47,572 nt of DNA from Roseomonas sp. 18066. GTDB lineage: Bacteria > Pseudomonadota > Alphaproteobacteria > Acetobacterales > Acetobacteraceae. The number at the start of each line of letters is the position of its first letter. The first letter of the stretch is position 1. The stretch spans positions 1-47,572 of the forward strand of contig NZ_CACSJM010000027.1 of the NCBI RefSeq assembly GCF_902706185.1, read 5' to 3'. The position numbers were made by a program, and so were the translations under genes. The notes under the pieces are model-generated. The model saw only the letters and a program-made list of their open reading frames with translations. It had not been told where the DNA came from and did not search any database. Positions 16,892 through 25,231 of this stretch are shown here, in pieces.

Positions 16892-17789
16892 AGGCCGCCC
16901 GCGTGGCGAAGGCCGACTGCGTCCCCGGCCGGGTGATGGAATCGGCGGCATAGCGCGCGCCCCAGCGCATCGCCGCCAGCGTGTCGCCCTGGGCCACGTA
17001 ATGCTGGGCGAAGGCGCCGATGAAGGCGTCGCCCGCCCCGCTGGTATCGACCGGGGTGACGCGGACCGAAGGCACGTGTTCGGCGCCCTCGGCGGTGACC
17101 AGCAGCGCGCCCTCGGCGCCCAGCGTCACCAGCACCTGGCGGATGCCGCGGGCGACCAGGGTTTTGGCAGCGGCCTCGGCCTCGGCGCGGGTCCCGGCGG
17201 GCAGGCCGGTCAGGATGGTCAGCTCGGTCTGGTTCGGCACCAGGAAGGTGGCGCCGAGGATGCGCTCGACATCGAGCTCCGGCACCGCCGGCGCCGGGTT
17301 CAGCAGCACCGGGATGCCCTGCGCCGCCGCCCAGGCGATGGTGTGGTAGACCGTCTCCAGCGGGATCTCGAGCTGCAGCAGGATCAGCGCGCAGCCCTTC
17401 AGATCCTCGGCCGCGGCGTCGACATCGGCGGGCAGCAGGTGCTCGTTGGCGCCCTTGATGATCAGGATGCGGTTCTCGCCCGAGGCCTCGACGAAGATCG
17501 GCGCCACGCCGCTCTGGGTGCCGGGGACGGCACGGACATGCCTGGTGTCGATGCCAAGGTCGGAAAAATTCTTGATCGTCCCGCCGCCGAACAGGTCATC
17601 GCCGACGCGGCTGACCAGCAGCACGTCGCCGCCGAGCTTGGCCGCCGCCACCGCCTGGTTGGCGCCCTTGCCGCCATGGCCCATGGCGAAGCGCGGCGCC
17701 GCCAGCGTCTCGCCGGCGGCCGGCATGCGGTCGATATAGGTGATCAGGTCGACCATATTGCTGCCGACCACGCCGATGCGCGCGCCCAT
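16878..17789 (-). CDS. PfkB-family sugar kinase (ribokinase/deoxyribokinase-like)
   Basis: A 303-residue ribokinase-type enzyme. It contains the N-terminal glycine pair motif (GHGGKGANQAVAAAKLG), the anion-hole and catalytic base motif DTSGAGDAFIGAF near residue 250, and LNPAPAVP of the ribokinase branch. It phosphorylates the 5-OH of a pentose using ATP. The start has AGGAG at 6-base spacing, and the gene follows the DUF4432 gene by 9 bases. It is the last gene of the deoC-ABC-DUF4432-kinase run, so deoxyribose is an attractive substrate, yielding deoxyribose-5-phosphate for DeoC. Ribose is the main alternative. Confidence 0.92.
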   Translation of the reverse strand: MGARIGVVGSNMVDLITYIDRMPAAGETLAAPRFAMGHGGKGANQAVAAAKLGGDVLLVSRVGDDLFGGGTIKNFSDLGIDTRHVRAVPGTQSGVAPIFVEASGENRILIIKGANEHLLPADVDAAAEDLKGCALILLQLEIPLETVYHTIAWAAAQGIPVLLNPAPAVPELDVERILGATFLVPNQTELTILTGLPAGTRAEAEAAAKTLVARGIRQVLVTLGAEGALLVTAEGAEHVPSVRVTPVDTSGAGDAFIGAFAQHYVAQGDTLAAMRWGARYAADSITRPGTQSAFATRAAFTAS

Positions 17790-17798
17790 GGCCCGCTC

Positions 17799-18881
17799 CT
17801 ATCGCAGAGAAGAGATGAGAGTGCCGCAGGCCTGCGCGGCGGCACGGTCGAGATAGCCGGCGCGCACGGTGAAATCCGCCCGCCCGCCCGGGGCCAGCCA
17901 TTGCACATGGCCCTTGCGGGTCTCGGCGGCATGGCCCTCCGGCTGGCAGGTCGAGGGCAGCGCGAAGGCCGCCACCTGCTGGTCGGGATCGGCCATGATC
18001 CAGCGCACCGTCTGCGGGAATTTCTGCGGCGAATAGGCGATGCCGAAGCCGTCGCCCTGGGGGCGCCGCAGCATCAGATGCGTGTCCCCCGCCGCGTCCG
18101 TGCCCAGGCCAAACAGGTAAAAAACCTGCTCGGGGTCGTAGGCGGCGGGCTCGGACAGGCGCTGCATCCGGGCCGGGTTCTGCGCCAGCGCCTCGATCAG
18201 CGACAGATAGGCCGGGCTGGGCGTGACATGGGCGGGCACGGCGCGGCGGACCTGGGTGCGGTCGGGGGTGAAGGGCGCCGGCTGCTCGATGATGCCGTCG
18301 GCGACGAAGGCGAAATTGATGTGGCACATATACATCAATTCCATCGGCTTGCCGCCGGCGTTCTGCACCGACAGGCCGATGTCGAACAGCGTCTCGCCGG
18401 GGCGCAAGGTCACCGATGGGAAGGCGCGGTAATGCGCGCCGAAGCCCATGACGTAATGCCGCTCGCTGATGACCCGCAGGAAGCTGCCGCGCTTGTCCTG
18501 GCCGAGCTCCAGCCAGGCGCGCTGCAGCGGCGCGCAGGGGAATTCGCCATGGGCGGCGTGGTCATCCTCCGGCCCGGGCACGCCGTTGCGCAGCAGCCCG
18601 CTGTGGAAGGCGAAGCAGCCATAGGTCTCGGCGATGCTCTGGGCCGGCTGCGGCGCGTCGAAGCCGCTTTGCATGGCAAGGTCCACGCCGTCGAAGCGGG
18701 CCGACCAGACCATGCCGCCCATCCAGGGCAGCACCACCACCTCGCCCCGGGCATTGGCCAGGCGCAGCGCCGGGATGCCGGTGGGGAAGCGGAACAGCGT
18801 CGCCGACAGCTCCCCCTGGCGGAGGATTTCTGTCGGTGCCGTGCCGGCGAGGGCCTCGTGCAGCGGGATATGGGCGGTCAT
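17799..18881 (-). CDS. Aldose-epimerase-like protein, DUF4432 family
   Basis: A 360-residue protein of the DUF4432 group, related to aldose 1-epimerases (beta-sandwich mutarotase fold). Features are VVLPWMGGMVWSARFDG, YGCFAFHSGLLRNGVPGPEDDHAAHGE split over adjacent loops, and MYMCHINFAFVADG with possible catalytic His residues. It probably interconverts anomers or binds a sugar in the cytoplasm. It lies between a permease gene and the PfkB kinase with gaps of 4 and 9 bases, so it is certainly in the operon. The function of DUF4432 is not well established, so a mutarotase role is inference. Confidence 0.85.
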   Translation of the reverse strand: MTAHIPLHEALAGTAPTEILRQGELSATLFRFPTGIPALRLANARGEVVVLPWMGGMVWSARFDGVDLAMQSGFDAPQPAQSIAETYGCFAFHSGLLRNGVPGPEDDHAAHGEFPCAPLQRAWLELGQDKRGSFLRVISERHYVMGFGAHYRAFPSVTLRPGETLFDIGLSVQNAGGKPMELMYMCHINFAFVADGIIEQPAPFTPDRTQVRRAVPAHVTPSPAYLSLIEALAQNPARMQRLSEPAAYDPEQVFYLFGLGTDAAGDTHLMLRRPQGDGFGIAYSPQKFPQTVRWIMADPDQQVAAFALPSTCQPEGHAAETRKGHVQWLAPGGRADFTVRAGYLDRAAAQACGTLISSLR

Positions 18882-18885
18882 GGCG

Positions 18886-19878
18886 TCAACGGCTCCGCAT
18901 CCGGAGGGCAGCCAGGGCGATGGAGAGAAGCAGGAAGCCGCCCCAGATCAGGTCCACCAGGAAGTTGCTGAAGCGCATGATCTGCAGGCCGGATGAAAGC
19001 AGCATCAACGCCACCAGCGCCAGCGCGATCCCGGGCACCGAGCCGCGGCCGCCGGCCGGGTTGGTCCCCGCCAGCACGGCGATCAGCACCGCCTGCAGCA
19101 GGTAGGAGACGCCGTAGTCGGACTTGGCCGCGTTGGTCCGCCCCGACAGCAGCACGCCGGCCACCGACGCCAGCGCGCCCGTCATCACATAGGACAGAAA
19201 AACGGTGCGCTGGGTGCGCAGCCCGGCGAAGACGGCGGCGCGCGGGTTGGTGCCGATCAGCGTCAGGTTGATGCCGAAGGCGGTGCGGGCGAGGACGAAC
19301 CAGACCAGCCCCGCCACCACGACGAAGACCACCAGGGGGGCGGCGATGCCGAAGACGGTGCCGTTGCCGAACTGGCCCCAGATCGCCGGGAAGCCCACCA
19401 CCGCCGGCCCGCCCGTCAGCACCAGGCAGATGCCGGTAAAAATCTGGCCGGTGCCAATGGTGGCCAGGATCGGGGTGACCCGCATGCGCGAGACCAGCAG
19501 CCCGTTGATGGCGCCGGCCACGACCCCGGTGGCGAGCGCGATGCCGATGCCGGCCAGCACGAGCGGCAGCGGCATGTTCACCAGATCCGGCCCGCGCGGC
19601 CCGCCGACCGAATGGAAGAACAGGCCCGCGAGAATGCAGGACAGGTTGGCGATGCCGATGACCGACAGGTCGATGCCGCCGGTCAGCATGGCGACCATCA
19701 TGGCGATGGCCAGCAGGCCGAGCTCGGGGGCGATGAAGGTGATGCTCTCGAAGACATAGGGGCGCAGGAACCGCTCGGGGTTCAGCGCCGCCATGCCGGC
19801 GAAGATCAGCACCGTCAGGATGACGAGCTGCAGCAGGTTGGTGTCGCTGCCGCGCAGCCGCTGGAGCAGGGTGCTCAT
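18886..19878 (-). CDS. Sugar ABC transporter permease (RbsC/LsrD-like)
   Basis: A 330-residue permease of the ribose/AI-2/rhamnose class, with eight to ten hydrophobic segments. Motifs are MVAMLTGGIDLSV, GAINGLLVSRMRVTPILATIGT split around a turn, and LAGTNPAGGRGSVPGIALALV. The ATG at 19876-19878 is preferred to one 9 bases upstream because GAGGG lies about 10 bases before it, and it gives the same length as the paired permease. It forms a heterodimeric channel with the permease encoded at 19892-20884. Confidence 0.92.
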   Translation of the reverse strand: MSTLLQRLRGSDTNLLQLVILTVLIFAGMAALNPERFLRPYVFESITFIAPELGLLAIAMMVAMLTGGIDLSVIGIANLSCILAGLFFHSVGGPRGPDLVNMPLPLVLAGIGIALATGVVAGAINGLLVSRMRVTPILATIGTGQIFTGICLVLTGGPAVVGFPAIWGQFGNGTVFGIAAPLVVFVVVAGLVWFVLARTAFGINLTLIGTNPRAAVFAGLRTQRTVFLSYVMTGALASVAGVLLSGRTNAAKSDYGVSYLLQAVLIAVLAGTNPAGGRGSVPGIALALVALMLLSSGLQIMRFSNFLVDLIWGGFLLLSIALAALRMRSR

Positions 19879-19891
19879 CGGTGCCATTCCC

Positions 19892-20884
19892 TCAGGCGAT
19901 GCGCTTGCGGTCGCGCCAGGCGGTGGCCGCCGTGGCCGCGATGACGATGGTGCCCACCACGACGCGCTGCCAGGTGGTGTCGACGCCCAGGATGATCAGG
20001 CTGTTGGTGATGACGACCAGGGTCAGCACGCCCAGCATGGTGCCGATCACCGTGCCGCGGCCGCCGAAGATGCTGGCGCCGCCGAGCACCACGGCGGCGA
20101 TGACATCGAGCTCGAGGCCCACCATGTCGCGCGGATTGGCGGTCCAGATCATGGCGCCGTGCAGCAGCCCGGCGAAGCCGGCGAGCGCGCCTGCCAGCCC
20201 ATAGATGACGAAGGTGATGCGGCGGGTGTTGAAGCCGACGCGGCGCGCCGCTTCCTCGCCGCCGCCGAGCGCATAGATGCCGCGGCCCAGCATGGTGTGG
20301 CGCAGCATCAGATGCACCGCGATGGCCAGCCCCGCATAGACCAGCACCATGGAAGAAAGCCCTGCCTCGCTCCCATTCGCCTGGGTGACTGACAGAAATT
20401 CGCCGCGGGCGAAGTTGATCAGCAGCGGCGGCATCTGGTCGATGTTGATCTGGCTGGTGCCGACCACGCCCAGGATGAAGCCGCGCACCGCGGTGCCGGT
20501 GCCCAGCGTCACGATCAGCGGGATCATCCGCAGGTAATGGACGAAGACCGCGTTCACCAGGCCAAGGCCCAACCCGATGGCGCTGGCCATCAGGAAGGGC
20601 AGCAGCACGCCGTCGAACTGCCAGGCGATCATCGCCTTGACGGTCAGGTACATGGCCGCGATGGCGAAGGCGGGGAAGGAAACATCGATGCCGCCCGACA
20701 GCATGACCAGCAGCACGGCCAGCGCCAGGATGCCGGTGATGACGCTGGCGCGCAGCAGGCTGAACAGGTTGGAGGCCTGCCAGAAGACCGGGTTGATGGT
20801 GCCGATCGCCAGCACGGCGATCACCAGCACGGCCGCGACCATCAGCTCCGGATGGCGGCGCAGCGCATTGGCCAGCGCGCTCAT
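19892..20884 (-). CDS. Sugar ABC transporter permease (RbsC/LsrC-like)
   Basis: A 330-residue permease, paralogous to its downstream neighbour. It carries the class motif VMLSGGIDVSFPAFAI, then LIVTLGTGTAVRG, and the C-terminal GGASIFGGRGTVIGTMLGV. Its start overlaps the ATPase stop by 4 bases (ATGA), indicating translational coupling. Two separate permeases rather than a homodimer fit the LsrCD/RhaPQ arrangement. Confidence 0.92.
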   Translation of the reverse strand: MSALANALRRHPELMVAAVLVIAVLAIGTINPVFWQASNLFSLLRASVITGILALAVLLVMLSGGIDVSFPAFAIAAMYLTVKAMIAWQFDGVLLPFLMASAIGLGLGLVNAVFVHYLRMIPLIVTLGTGTAVRGFILGVVGTSQINIDQMPPLLINFARGEFLSVTQANGSEAGLSSMVLVYAGLAIAVHLMLRHTMLGRGIYALGGGEEAARRVGFNTRRITFVIYGLAGALAGFAGLLHGAMIWTANPRDMVGLELDVIAAVVLGGASIFGGRGTVIGTMLGVLTLVVITNSLIILGVDTTWQRVVVGTIVIAATAATAWRDRKRIA

Positions 20885-22377
20885 TGCAGCGCCCCCAGCC
20901 GGGCGGAGAGGTCGGCCTCGCTGGTCTCCTCCGCCTCCAGCTCGGCGACCAGGCGGCCGCGATGCAGCACCAGGATGCGGTTGCAGTTGTCCACCAGCTC
21001 CGGCAGGTCGTCGGAGATCATCAGCACTCCCAGCCCGCGGGCGCGGGCAAGTTCGCGGATCTTGCGATGGATGCCGGCCTTGGAGCCGACATCGACGCCG
21101 ACCGTCGGGCCGTTCAGGATCAGCAGCTTGGGGTCGTTCATCAGCCAGCGGCCGATCACCACGCGCTGGGCGTTGCCGCCGGAGAGCTGCGTCACCGGGC
21201 GGTTGCCGGTGGGCGTGGCGATGGCCATCTCGCGGATCATTTCTTCCGAGTCCCGCGCCGCCTGGCCGTTCTGCATGACGCCGAAGCGGCTCAGGCGGTC
21301 ATGCGAGGTGGCCAGCATGTTGCGGTCGATGGTCGCCGCCAGGAACAGGCCCTCGGTCAATCGGTCCTCAGGCACGTAACCGATGCCTTCGGCGATGGCG
21401 GCCTGGACGCCGTCGAGCCGCAGCGCGCGGCCCGAGAGGCGGATGTCGCCGGCATAGCCGCGCTTCATGCCGAACAGCGCCAGCGCCAGCTCGGTGCGGC
21501 CGGAGCCCAGCAGGCCAGAGACGCCGACGATCTCGCCGGGCTTCAGGCTGAAGGAAATATCCTCGAGCTGGCCCGCCACGGTCAGGCCCTGCACGTCCAG
21601 CAAAGCCGGAGCGGTCGGATCACCCTCCCAGCGATAGCCTTCGGCCGCCAGCTCCTGCCCGGTCATGGCGCGGGTGATGCGGGCCTCGTCGAAATCACCG
21701 ATGTCGCCGCCGGCCACGACCTCGCCGCTGCGGATCACGGTGATGCGCTCGCTGATCTCCAGCATCTCGCGCATCTTGTGGCTGACGAAGAGCACGGCGA
21801 TGCCGCGGCTCTGGATGTCGCGCACCACGCGGAACAGCGCCTCGACCTCGCGCCCCGTGAGCGCCGTGGTCGGCTCGTCCATGATCAGCAGGCGCGGGTC
21901 GGACATCAGCGCGCGGGCGATGGCGACCAGCTGCTTGCCGGCCGTCGGCAGCGTCTCGACCAGCGCGTCGAGGTCGAGGGCGACGCCCAGCTTGCGCGTC
22001 GCCTCTTCGGCGATCTGGCGGACGCGGCGCCAGGAGACCAGCTTCTTTCCGGCCTGCAGCTCGGTCGACAGCGCCAGGTTCTCGGCGACGCTGAGGTTCG
22101 GGAACAGCGAAAAATCCTGGTAGATGACCTGGACGCCGCGGGCGATGGCCTGGCGCGGGGAGAGGTTTTCTATCTTCTCCCCGTCGATCAGGATCTCGCC
22201 GCGATCCGGCTGGTTCACGCCGGAGATCACCTTGATCAGCGTCGACTTGCCGGAGCCGTTCTCGCCGGCCAGGCAATGGATCTCGCCCCGCCCGATGGTC
22301 AGCGAGACGTCCTTCAGCGCATGCACGGCCCCGAAGCTCTTGCCCAGGTGGCGCAGTTCGATCAGCGGAGCGGTCAT
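20881..22377 (-). CDS. Sugar ABC transporter ATP-binding protein (RbsA/LsrA type, tandem ATPase)
   Basis: A 498-residue fused double ATPase. The first half has Walker A GENGSGKST, a long Q-loop region (VIYQDFSLFPNLSVAENL), and Walker B LLIMDEP. The second half has LLGSGRTEL in place of a full Walker A, the signature LSGGNAQ and LLILNGP in place of a canonical Walker B (Asp and Glu replaced by Asn and Gly). Degeneracy of the second half is common in sugar ATPases, but an Asn-Gly pair at this position is notable. It couples to the two downstream permeases. A strong hairpin separates it from the binding-protein gene upstream. Confidence 0.92.
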   Translation of the reverse strand: MTAPLIELRHLGKSFGAVHALKDVSLTIGRGEIHCLAGENGSGKSTLIKVISGVNQPDRGEILIDGEKIENLSPRQAIARGVQVIYQDFSLFPNLSVAENLALSTELQAGKKLVSWRRVRQIAEEATRKLGVALDLDALVETLPTAGKQLVAIARALMSDPRLLIMDEPTTALTGREVEALFRVVRDIQSRGIAVLFVSHKMREMLEISERITVIRSGEVVAGGDIGDFDEARITRAMTGQELAAEGYRWEGDPTAPALLDVQGLTVAGQLEDISFSLKPGEIVGVSGLLGSGRTELALALFGMKRGYAGDIRLSGRALRLDGVQAAIAEGIGYVPEDRLTEGLFLAATIDRNMLATSHDRLSRFGVMQNGQAARDSEEMIREMAIATPTGNRPVTQLSGGNAQRVVIGRWLMNDPKLLILNGPTVGVDVGSKAGIHRKIRELARARGLGVLMISDDLPELVDNCNRILVLHRGRLVAELEAEETSEADLSARLGALQ

Positions 22378-22405
22378 GGAACCCCGTCACCCTTGAAAGA
22401 CGCAG

Positions 22406-22437
22406 CCGGCGCGCGGGGCGGAAACCCCGCGCGCCGG
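22406..22437. other. Intercistronic 13-bp GC hairpin
   Basis: CCGGCGCGCGGGG (22406-22418) pairs perfectly with CCCCGCGCGCCGG (22425-22437) around a CGGAAA loop. No T-tract follows. It lies between the binding-protein gene and the ATPase gene. This is where such stems often protect the 3' end of the binding-protein mRNA or limit read-through, giving more binding protein than membrane components. The role is inferred. Confidence 0.65.
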
Positions 22438-22450
22438 AACAGACAGAAAA

Positions 22451-23518
22451 TCAGAAGTTGTACTGCGCCATGTTGTCCTTGGTGACGCCGACCCAGCCCT
22501 GGCCCACCAGGATGTTCGGCCGCGCCGCATCCGGCGCCTCGAGCTTGCCGTAGCCGGCGAGCCCGAGGTCGATGCCGGCGCCGATCGACTTCTTCGCCAG
22601 CGCCATCACCGCCATGACGTTCATGGCATAGCCGGCGACGGCGGGGTCCCAGAACTGGATGTAGTTGATGTCGCCGTTGCGGAGATACTGCCCCGCCACC
22701 GACACGAGGCCGGTGCCACTGAAGAACAGCTTGCCGGCGAGCTTGCGCTCGGCGATCAGGCGGCCTGCCCCCGCCGAGGTCGGCATCGGCGCGCCGACGA
22801 TCCCCTTCAGGTCCGGGTAGGCGGTCAGCACTTCCTTGAGCTTGTTGTAGTCGGTGGTCGCATCGTCATAGGTCTCGATGCGGCGGGTCACCTCCTGCAT
22901 GCGCGGGAAATGCTGCTTCTGGAAGGCGACGGCGCCGTCGATCCATTCCATCTGCGACTGCGAGGTCAGGCTGCCGACCGTCGCGACATACTTGCCCTCG
23001 CCGCCCATGTCGCGGGCGAGGACTTCCATCAGCTTGGCGCCATAGGCGTGGTTGTCGAAGGCCTCGATGTCGTAGTCGATGTTCTTCAGCCCCGAGGCCT
23101 CGTGCGAGATCACCACGATGCCCTGGCGCCGCGCCTTCTGCAGCACCGGCTCCACCGCCTCGACCGAGAAGGGGACGATGCAGATGGCGTCGACCCCTTG
23201 CGCGATCAGGCTTTCGACCAGCTGCACCTGGGCGGCGGCATCGGCCTGGCTCGGGCCGACCATCCAGGTGTCGTGGCCCTGGTCCTCGCCGAACTGCTTG
23301 ACGCCGGCACGCATGCGGTCGAACCAGGCGATGCCGTCGACCTTGACGACGGTCGCGATGACCTTCTTGCGGGCCACGCGAGCGTTGATGTCGCCAGAAA
23401 CCTTGCTGGCATCGACCGCCTTGGCCGCCTGCGCGAAGGCCGGGCGGGCGCCGAGGCCCCCGGCCAGCATGCCGCCCGCCGCCAGGGCGCCGAGACCGCG
23501 CCGGTTGATCATGACCAT
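22451..23518 (-). CDS. Sugar ABC transporter substrate-binding protein (LsrB/RhaS-like)
   Basis: A 355-residue type-I periplasmic binding protein of the AI-2/rhamnose/ribose class. The N-terminus has NRRGLGAL followed by a Gly/Ala-rich stretch and a cleavage-like AFAQAA, consistent with Tat export. Mature-domain motifs are ATVVKVDGIAWFDRMRAG, QVQLVESLIAQGVDAICIVP across the first hinge, FDNHAYGAKLMEVLARDMG, and WDPAVAGYAMNVMAVMALA. The ATG at 23516-23518 follows AAGGA at about 10 bases; an ATG 6 bases later is possible. It is the second gene of the deoC operon. Similarity to LsrB does not prove AI-2 binding, because no LsrK/LsrF/LsrG set is present. Confidence 0.91.
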   Translation of the reverse strand: MVMINRRGLGALAAGGMLAGGLGARPAFAQAAKAVDASKVSGDINARVARKKVIATVVKVDGIAWFDRMRAGVKQFGEDQGHDTWMVGPSQADAAAQVQLVESLIAQGVDAICIVPFSVEAVEPVLQKARRQGIVVISHEASGLKNIDYDIEAFDNHAYGAKLMEVLARDMGGEGKYVATVGSLTSQSQMEWIDGAVAFQKQHFPRMQEVTRRIETYDDATTDYNKLKEVLTAYPDLKGIVGAPMPTSAGAGRLIAERKLAGKLFFSGTGLVSVAGQYLRNGDINYIQFWDPAVAGYAMNVMAVMALAKKSIGAGIDLGLAGYGKLEAPDAARPNILVGQGWVGVTKDNMAQYNF

Positions 23519-23541
23519 GATTGCTGTTTCCTTCCCTTGGG

Positions 23542-23561
23542 CGCGCCCGGCTGCGGGCGCG
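23542..23561. other. Intercistronic 8-bp GC hairpin
   Basis: CGCGCCCG (23542-23549) pairs with CGGGCGCG (23554-23561) around GCTG, between deoC and the binding-protein gene. No T-run follows it on the minus strand. It may tune relative expression of the two cistrons. Confidence 0.5.
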
Positions 23562-23580
23562 ATGGCCTGTAGCCGGTGGT

Positions 23581-24261
23581 TCAATAGGCGCCGGGGGTGA
23601 CCGGCGCGCCGCCGAGCAGCGCGACGCCCGAGCTGGCGCCGATGCGCGACGCGCCGGCGGCGATCATCGCCTCCGCCTGGGCGCGGGTCCGCACGCCGCC
23701 CGAAGCCTTGACGCCCAGGGCAGCACCAACCACGCCGCGCATCAAGGCGATATCGGCCTCGGTGGCGCCGCCCGTCGAAAAGCCGGTGGACGTCTTCACG
23801 AAATCGGCACCCGCCGCGACGGAGAGCTCGCAGGCGCTGCGCTTCTGCGCGTCGGTCAGCAGGCAGGTCTCGATGATGACCTTCAGCACGCGGCCGACGC
23901 AGGCGGCGCGCACCGCGGCGATATCGGCCTGCACCTCGTCGAAGCGGCCGTCGCGCAGCGCGCCGATATTGATCACCATGTCGATCTCGTCGGCGCCGTC
24001 GGCGACCGCGCCCGCCGCCTCATGCGCCTTGGCCGCGGCCGTGCTGGCGCCGAGCGGGAAGCCCACCACCGAGCAGGTCTTCACGCCGCTGCCGGCCAGC
24101 AGCCCGGCAATCCGCCGCACATGCACCGGGTTGACGCAGACCGAGGCGAAGCCGTGCTGCCGCGCTTCCGCCGCCCAGCGCTCCAGCTCCGCCGCCGAAG
24201 CCTCGGGCTTCAGCAGGGTGTGGTCGATCAGCGTCGCCAGCTCGGCATTGGAAAGGGTCAC
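23581..24261 (-). CDS. deoC: Deoxyribose-phosphate aldolase
   Basis: A 226-residue class I aldolase that cleaves 2-deoxyribose-5-phosphate to acetaldehyde and glyceraldehyde-3-phosphate. The catalytic set is visible: Schiff-base Lys156 in [11 protein letters not shown], Lys185 in [10 protein letters not shown], and Asp94 in [10 protein letters not shown]. The start is a GTG at 24259-24261, giving the usual short-type DeoC length. The longer upstream frame runs into the promoter region and is not credible. It is the first gene of the seven-gene minus-strand sugar operon and is divergent from the DeoR-family regulator. Confidence 0.96.
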   Translation of the reverse strand: MTLSNAELATLIDHTLLKPEASAAELERWAAEARQHGFASVCVNPVHVRRIAGLLAGSGVKTCSVVGFPLGASTAAAKAHEAAGAVADGADEIDMVINIGALRDGRFDEVQADIAAVRAACVGRVLKVIIETCLLTDAQKRSACELSVAAGADFVKTSTGFSTGGATEADIALMRGVVGAALGVKASGGVRTRAQAEAMIAAGASRIGASSGVALLGGAPVTPGAY

Positions 24262-24320
24262 GGCTTTGTCCTCGTCGCCGCGCCGGCCGGATTTTCCAGC
24301 GGAAAACCCTCCCCGCGCGT

Positions 24321-24350
24321 TTGTCAGATTAGTAACAGTTGTTATAATCC
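24321..24350 (+). promoter_or_regulatory. Sigma-70-type promoter with overlapping dyad operator
   Basis: TTGTCA (24321-24326) and TATAAT (24343-24348) are 16 bases apart, a near-consensus promoter pointing to the DeoR gene, in an AT-rich island of an otherwise G+C-rich window. The perfect dyad TAACA-GT-TGTTA (24333-24344) fills the spacer and touches the -10. A flanking ATTA/TAAT extends it with one extra base. The half-sites resemble the TGTTA/TAACA halves of the E. coli DeoR operator, in the opposite order. Occupancy would block the regulator's own promoter and probably the divergent deoC promoter. Confidence 0.7.
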
Positions 24351-24400
24351 TCACATCACGCCCCGCCGCCGTCAAGCGGCAGCCCACAGGGAGGACCCGC

Positions 24401-25198
24401 TTGGCCGACGCCGCCGCCCGGACCAGCAGAAGCGCCCGCCGCCTGGCGCAACTGGAAGAGATGCTGCGCCAGACCGGCGCCGCACGGCTGGAGAATGCGG
24501 CGCAATGGCTCGGCGTTTCCTCGATGACGCTGCGCCGCGACCTGGCGCGGCCGGGGCTGCGCCTGACCCTGCTCGGCGGCCATGTGGTGCCAGCCGGCAG
24601 CCTGCAGCGCCCCGGCCAATACGCGCTGGAAACCGAGCAGGACCAGCACGCCGCCGCCAAGCGCCAGGCCACCGCCCATGCCGCCCGGCTGGTGGCCGAT
24701 GGCGACACCATCTTCGTCGATTGCGGCACCACCATGCCGCACTTCGTCGAGAGCCTGCCGCCCGGGCCGCAGCTGACCATCGTCTGCTATGCGCTGAACA
24801 TCGCCAACCTGGCGGCGCGGCGGCCGCATACCCGGATGGTGCTGCTGGGCGGGCTGTTCCACCCCTCCGCCCATACCTTCTCCTCCGACGAGGGGCTGGC
24901 CAGCCTGCGCCGCCTGCGCCTGAACAAGGCCTTTCTGTCGGCCGGCGGCGTGGACGCGATCCAGGGCGTGACCTGCACCAATTTCAACGAGGTGCCGGTG
25001 AAGCAGATGGCGCTCGCCAGCGCCGCCGAGGCCCTGCTGGTGGTCGATGGCAGCAAGCTCGGGCAATTGAAGCCGGCCTATTTCGCCCCGGTCTCCGCCT
25101 TCGCCCGCATCCTGACCGACGCCACGCTGCCCGAGGGCCCCGCCGCGGCGCTGACCACGGCGGGCTGCCGGCTTGACGTGGCCCCCCCCGCTCCGTAA
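24401..25198 (+). CDS. DeoR-family transcriptional regulator
   Basis: A 265-residue DeoR/GlpR-type repressor. The N-terminal helix-turn-helix is at about residues 15-50 ([21 protein letters not shown]). The DeoRC sugar-phosphate-sensing domain follows, with [13 protein letters not shown] and the late VDGSKLGQ motif. The start is TTG at 24401-24403, chosen because GGAGG lies 6 bases upstream and gives the family length. It is divergent from deoC and followed 33 bases later by the FGGY kinase gene. It probably responds to a phosphorylated intermediate such as deoxyribose-5-phosphate and represses both arms. Confidence 0.92.
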   Translation: MADAAARTSRSARRLAQLEEMLRQTGAARLENAAQWLGVSSMTLRRDLARPGLRLTLLGGHVVPAGSLQRPGQYALETEQDQHAAAKRQATAHAARLVADGDTIFVDCGTTMPHFVESLPPGPQLTIVCYALNIANLAARRPHTRMVLLGGLFHPSAHTFSSDEGLASLRRLRLNKAFLSAGGVDAIQGVTCTNFNEVPVKQMALASAAEALLVVDGSKLGQLKPAYFAPVSAFARILTDATLPEGPAAALTTAGCRLDVAPPAP

Positions 25199-25231
25199 CC
25201 CGCCGGCTCGTCAGACCAGGAGGCGCCCCGC

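Noticed and set aside
17001..18971. A 656-codon plus-strand open frame across the PfkB and DUF4432 genes
   Set aside because: The composition is typical of an antisense shadow, and the opposite strand has clear kinase and epimerase-like motifs.
22451..23518. Assignment of the importer as a true AI-2 (Lsr) system
   Set aside because: The binding protein resembles LsrB, but no LsrK/LsrR/LsrF/LsrG set is present. DeoC, a PfkB kinase and DUF4432 point to a pentose.
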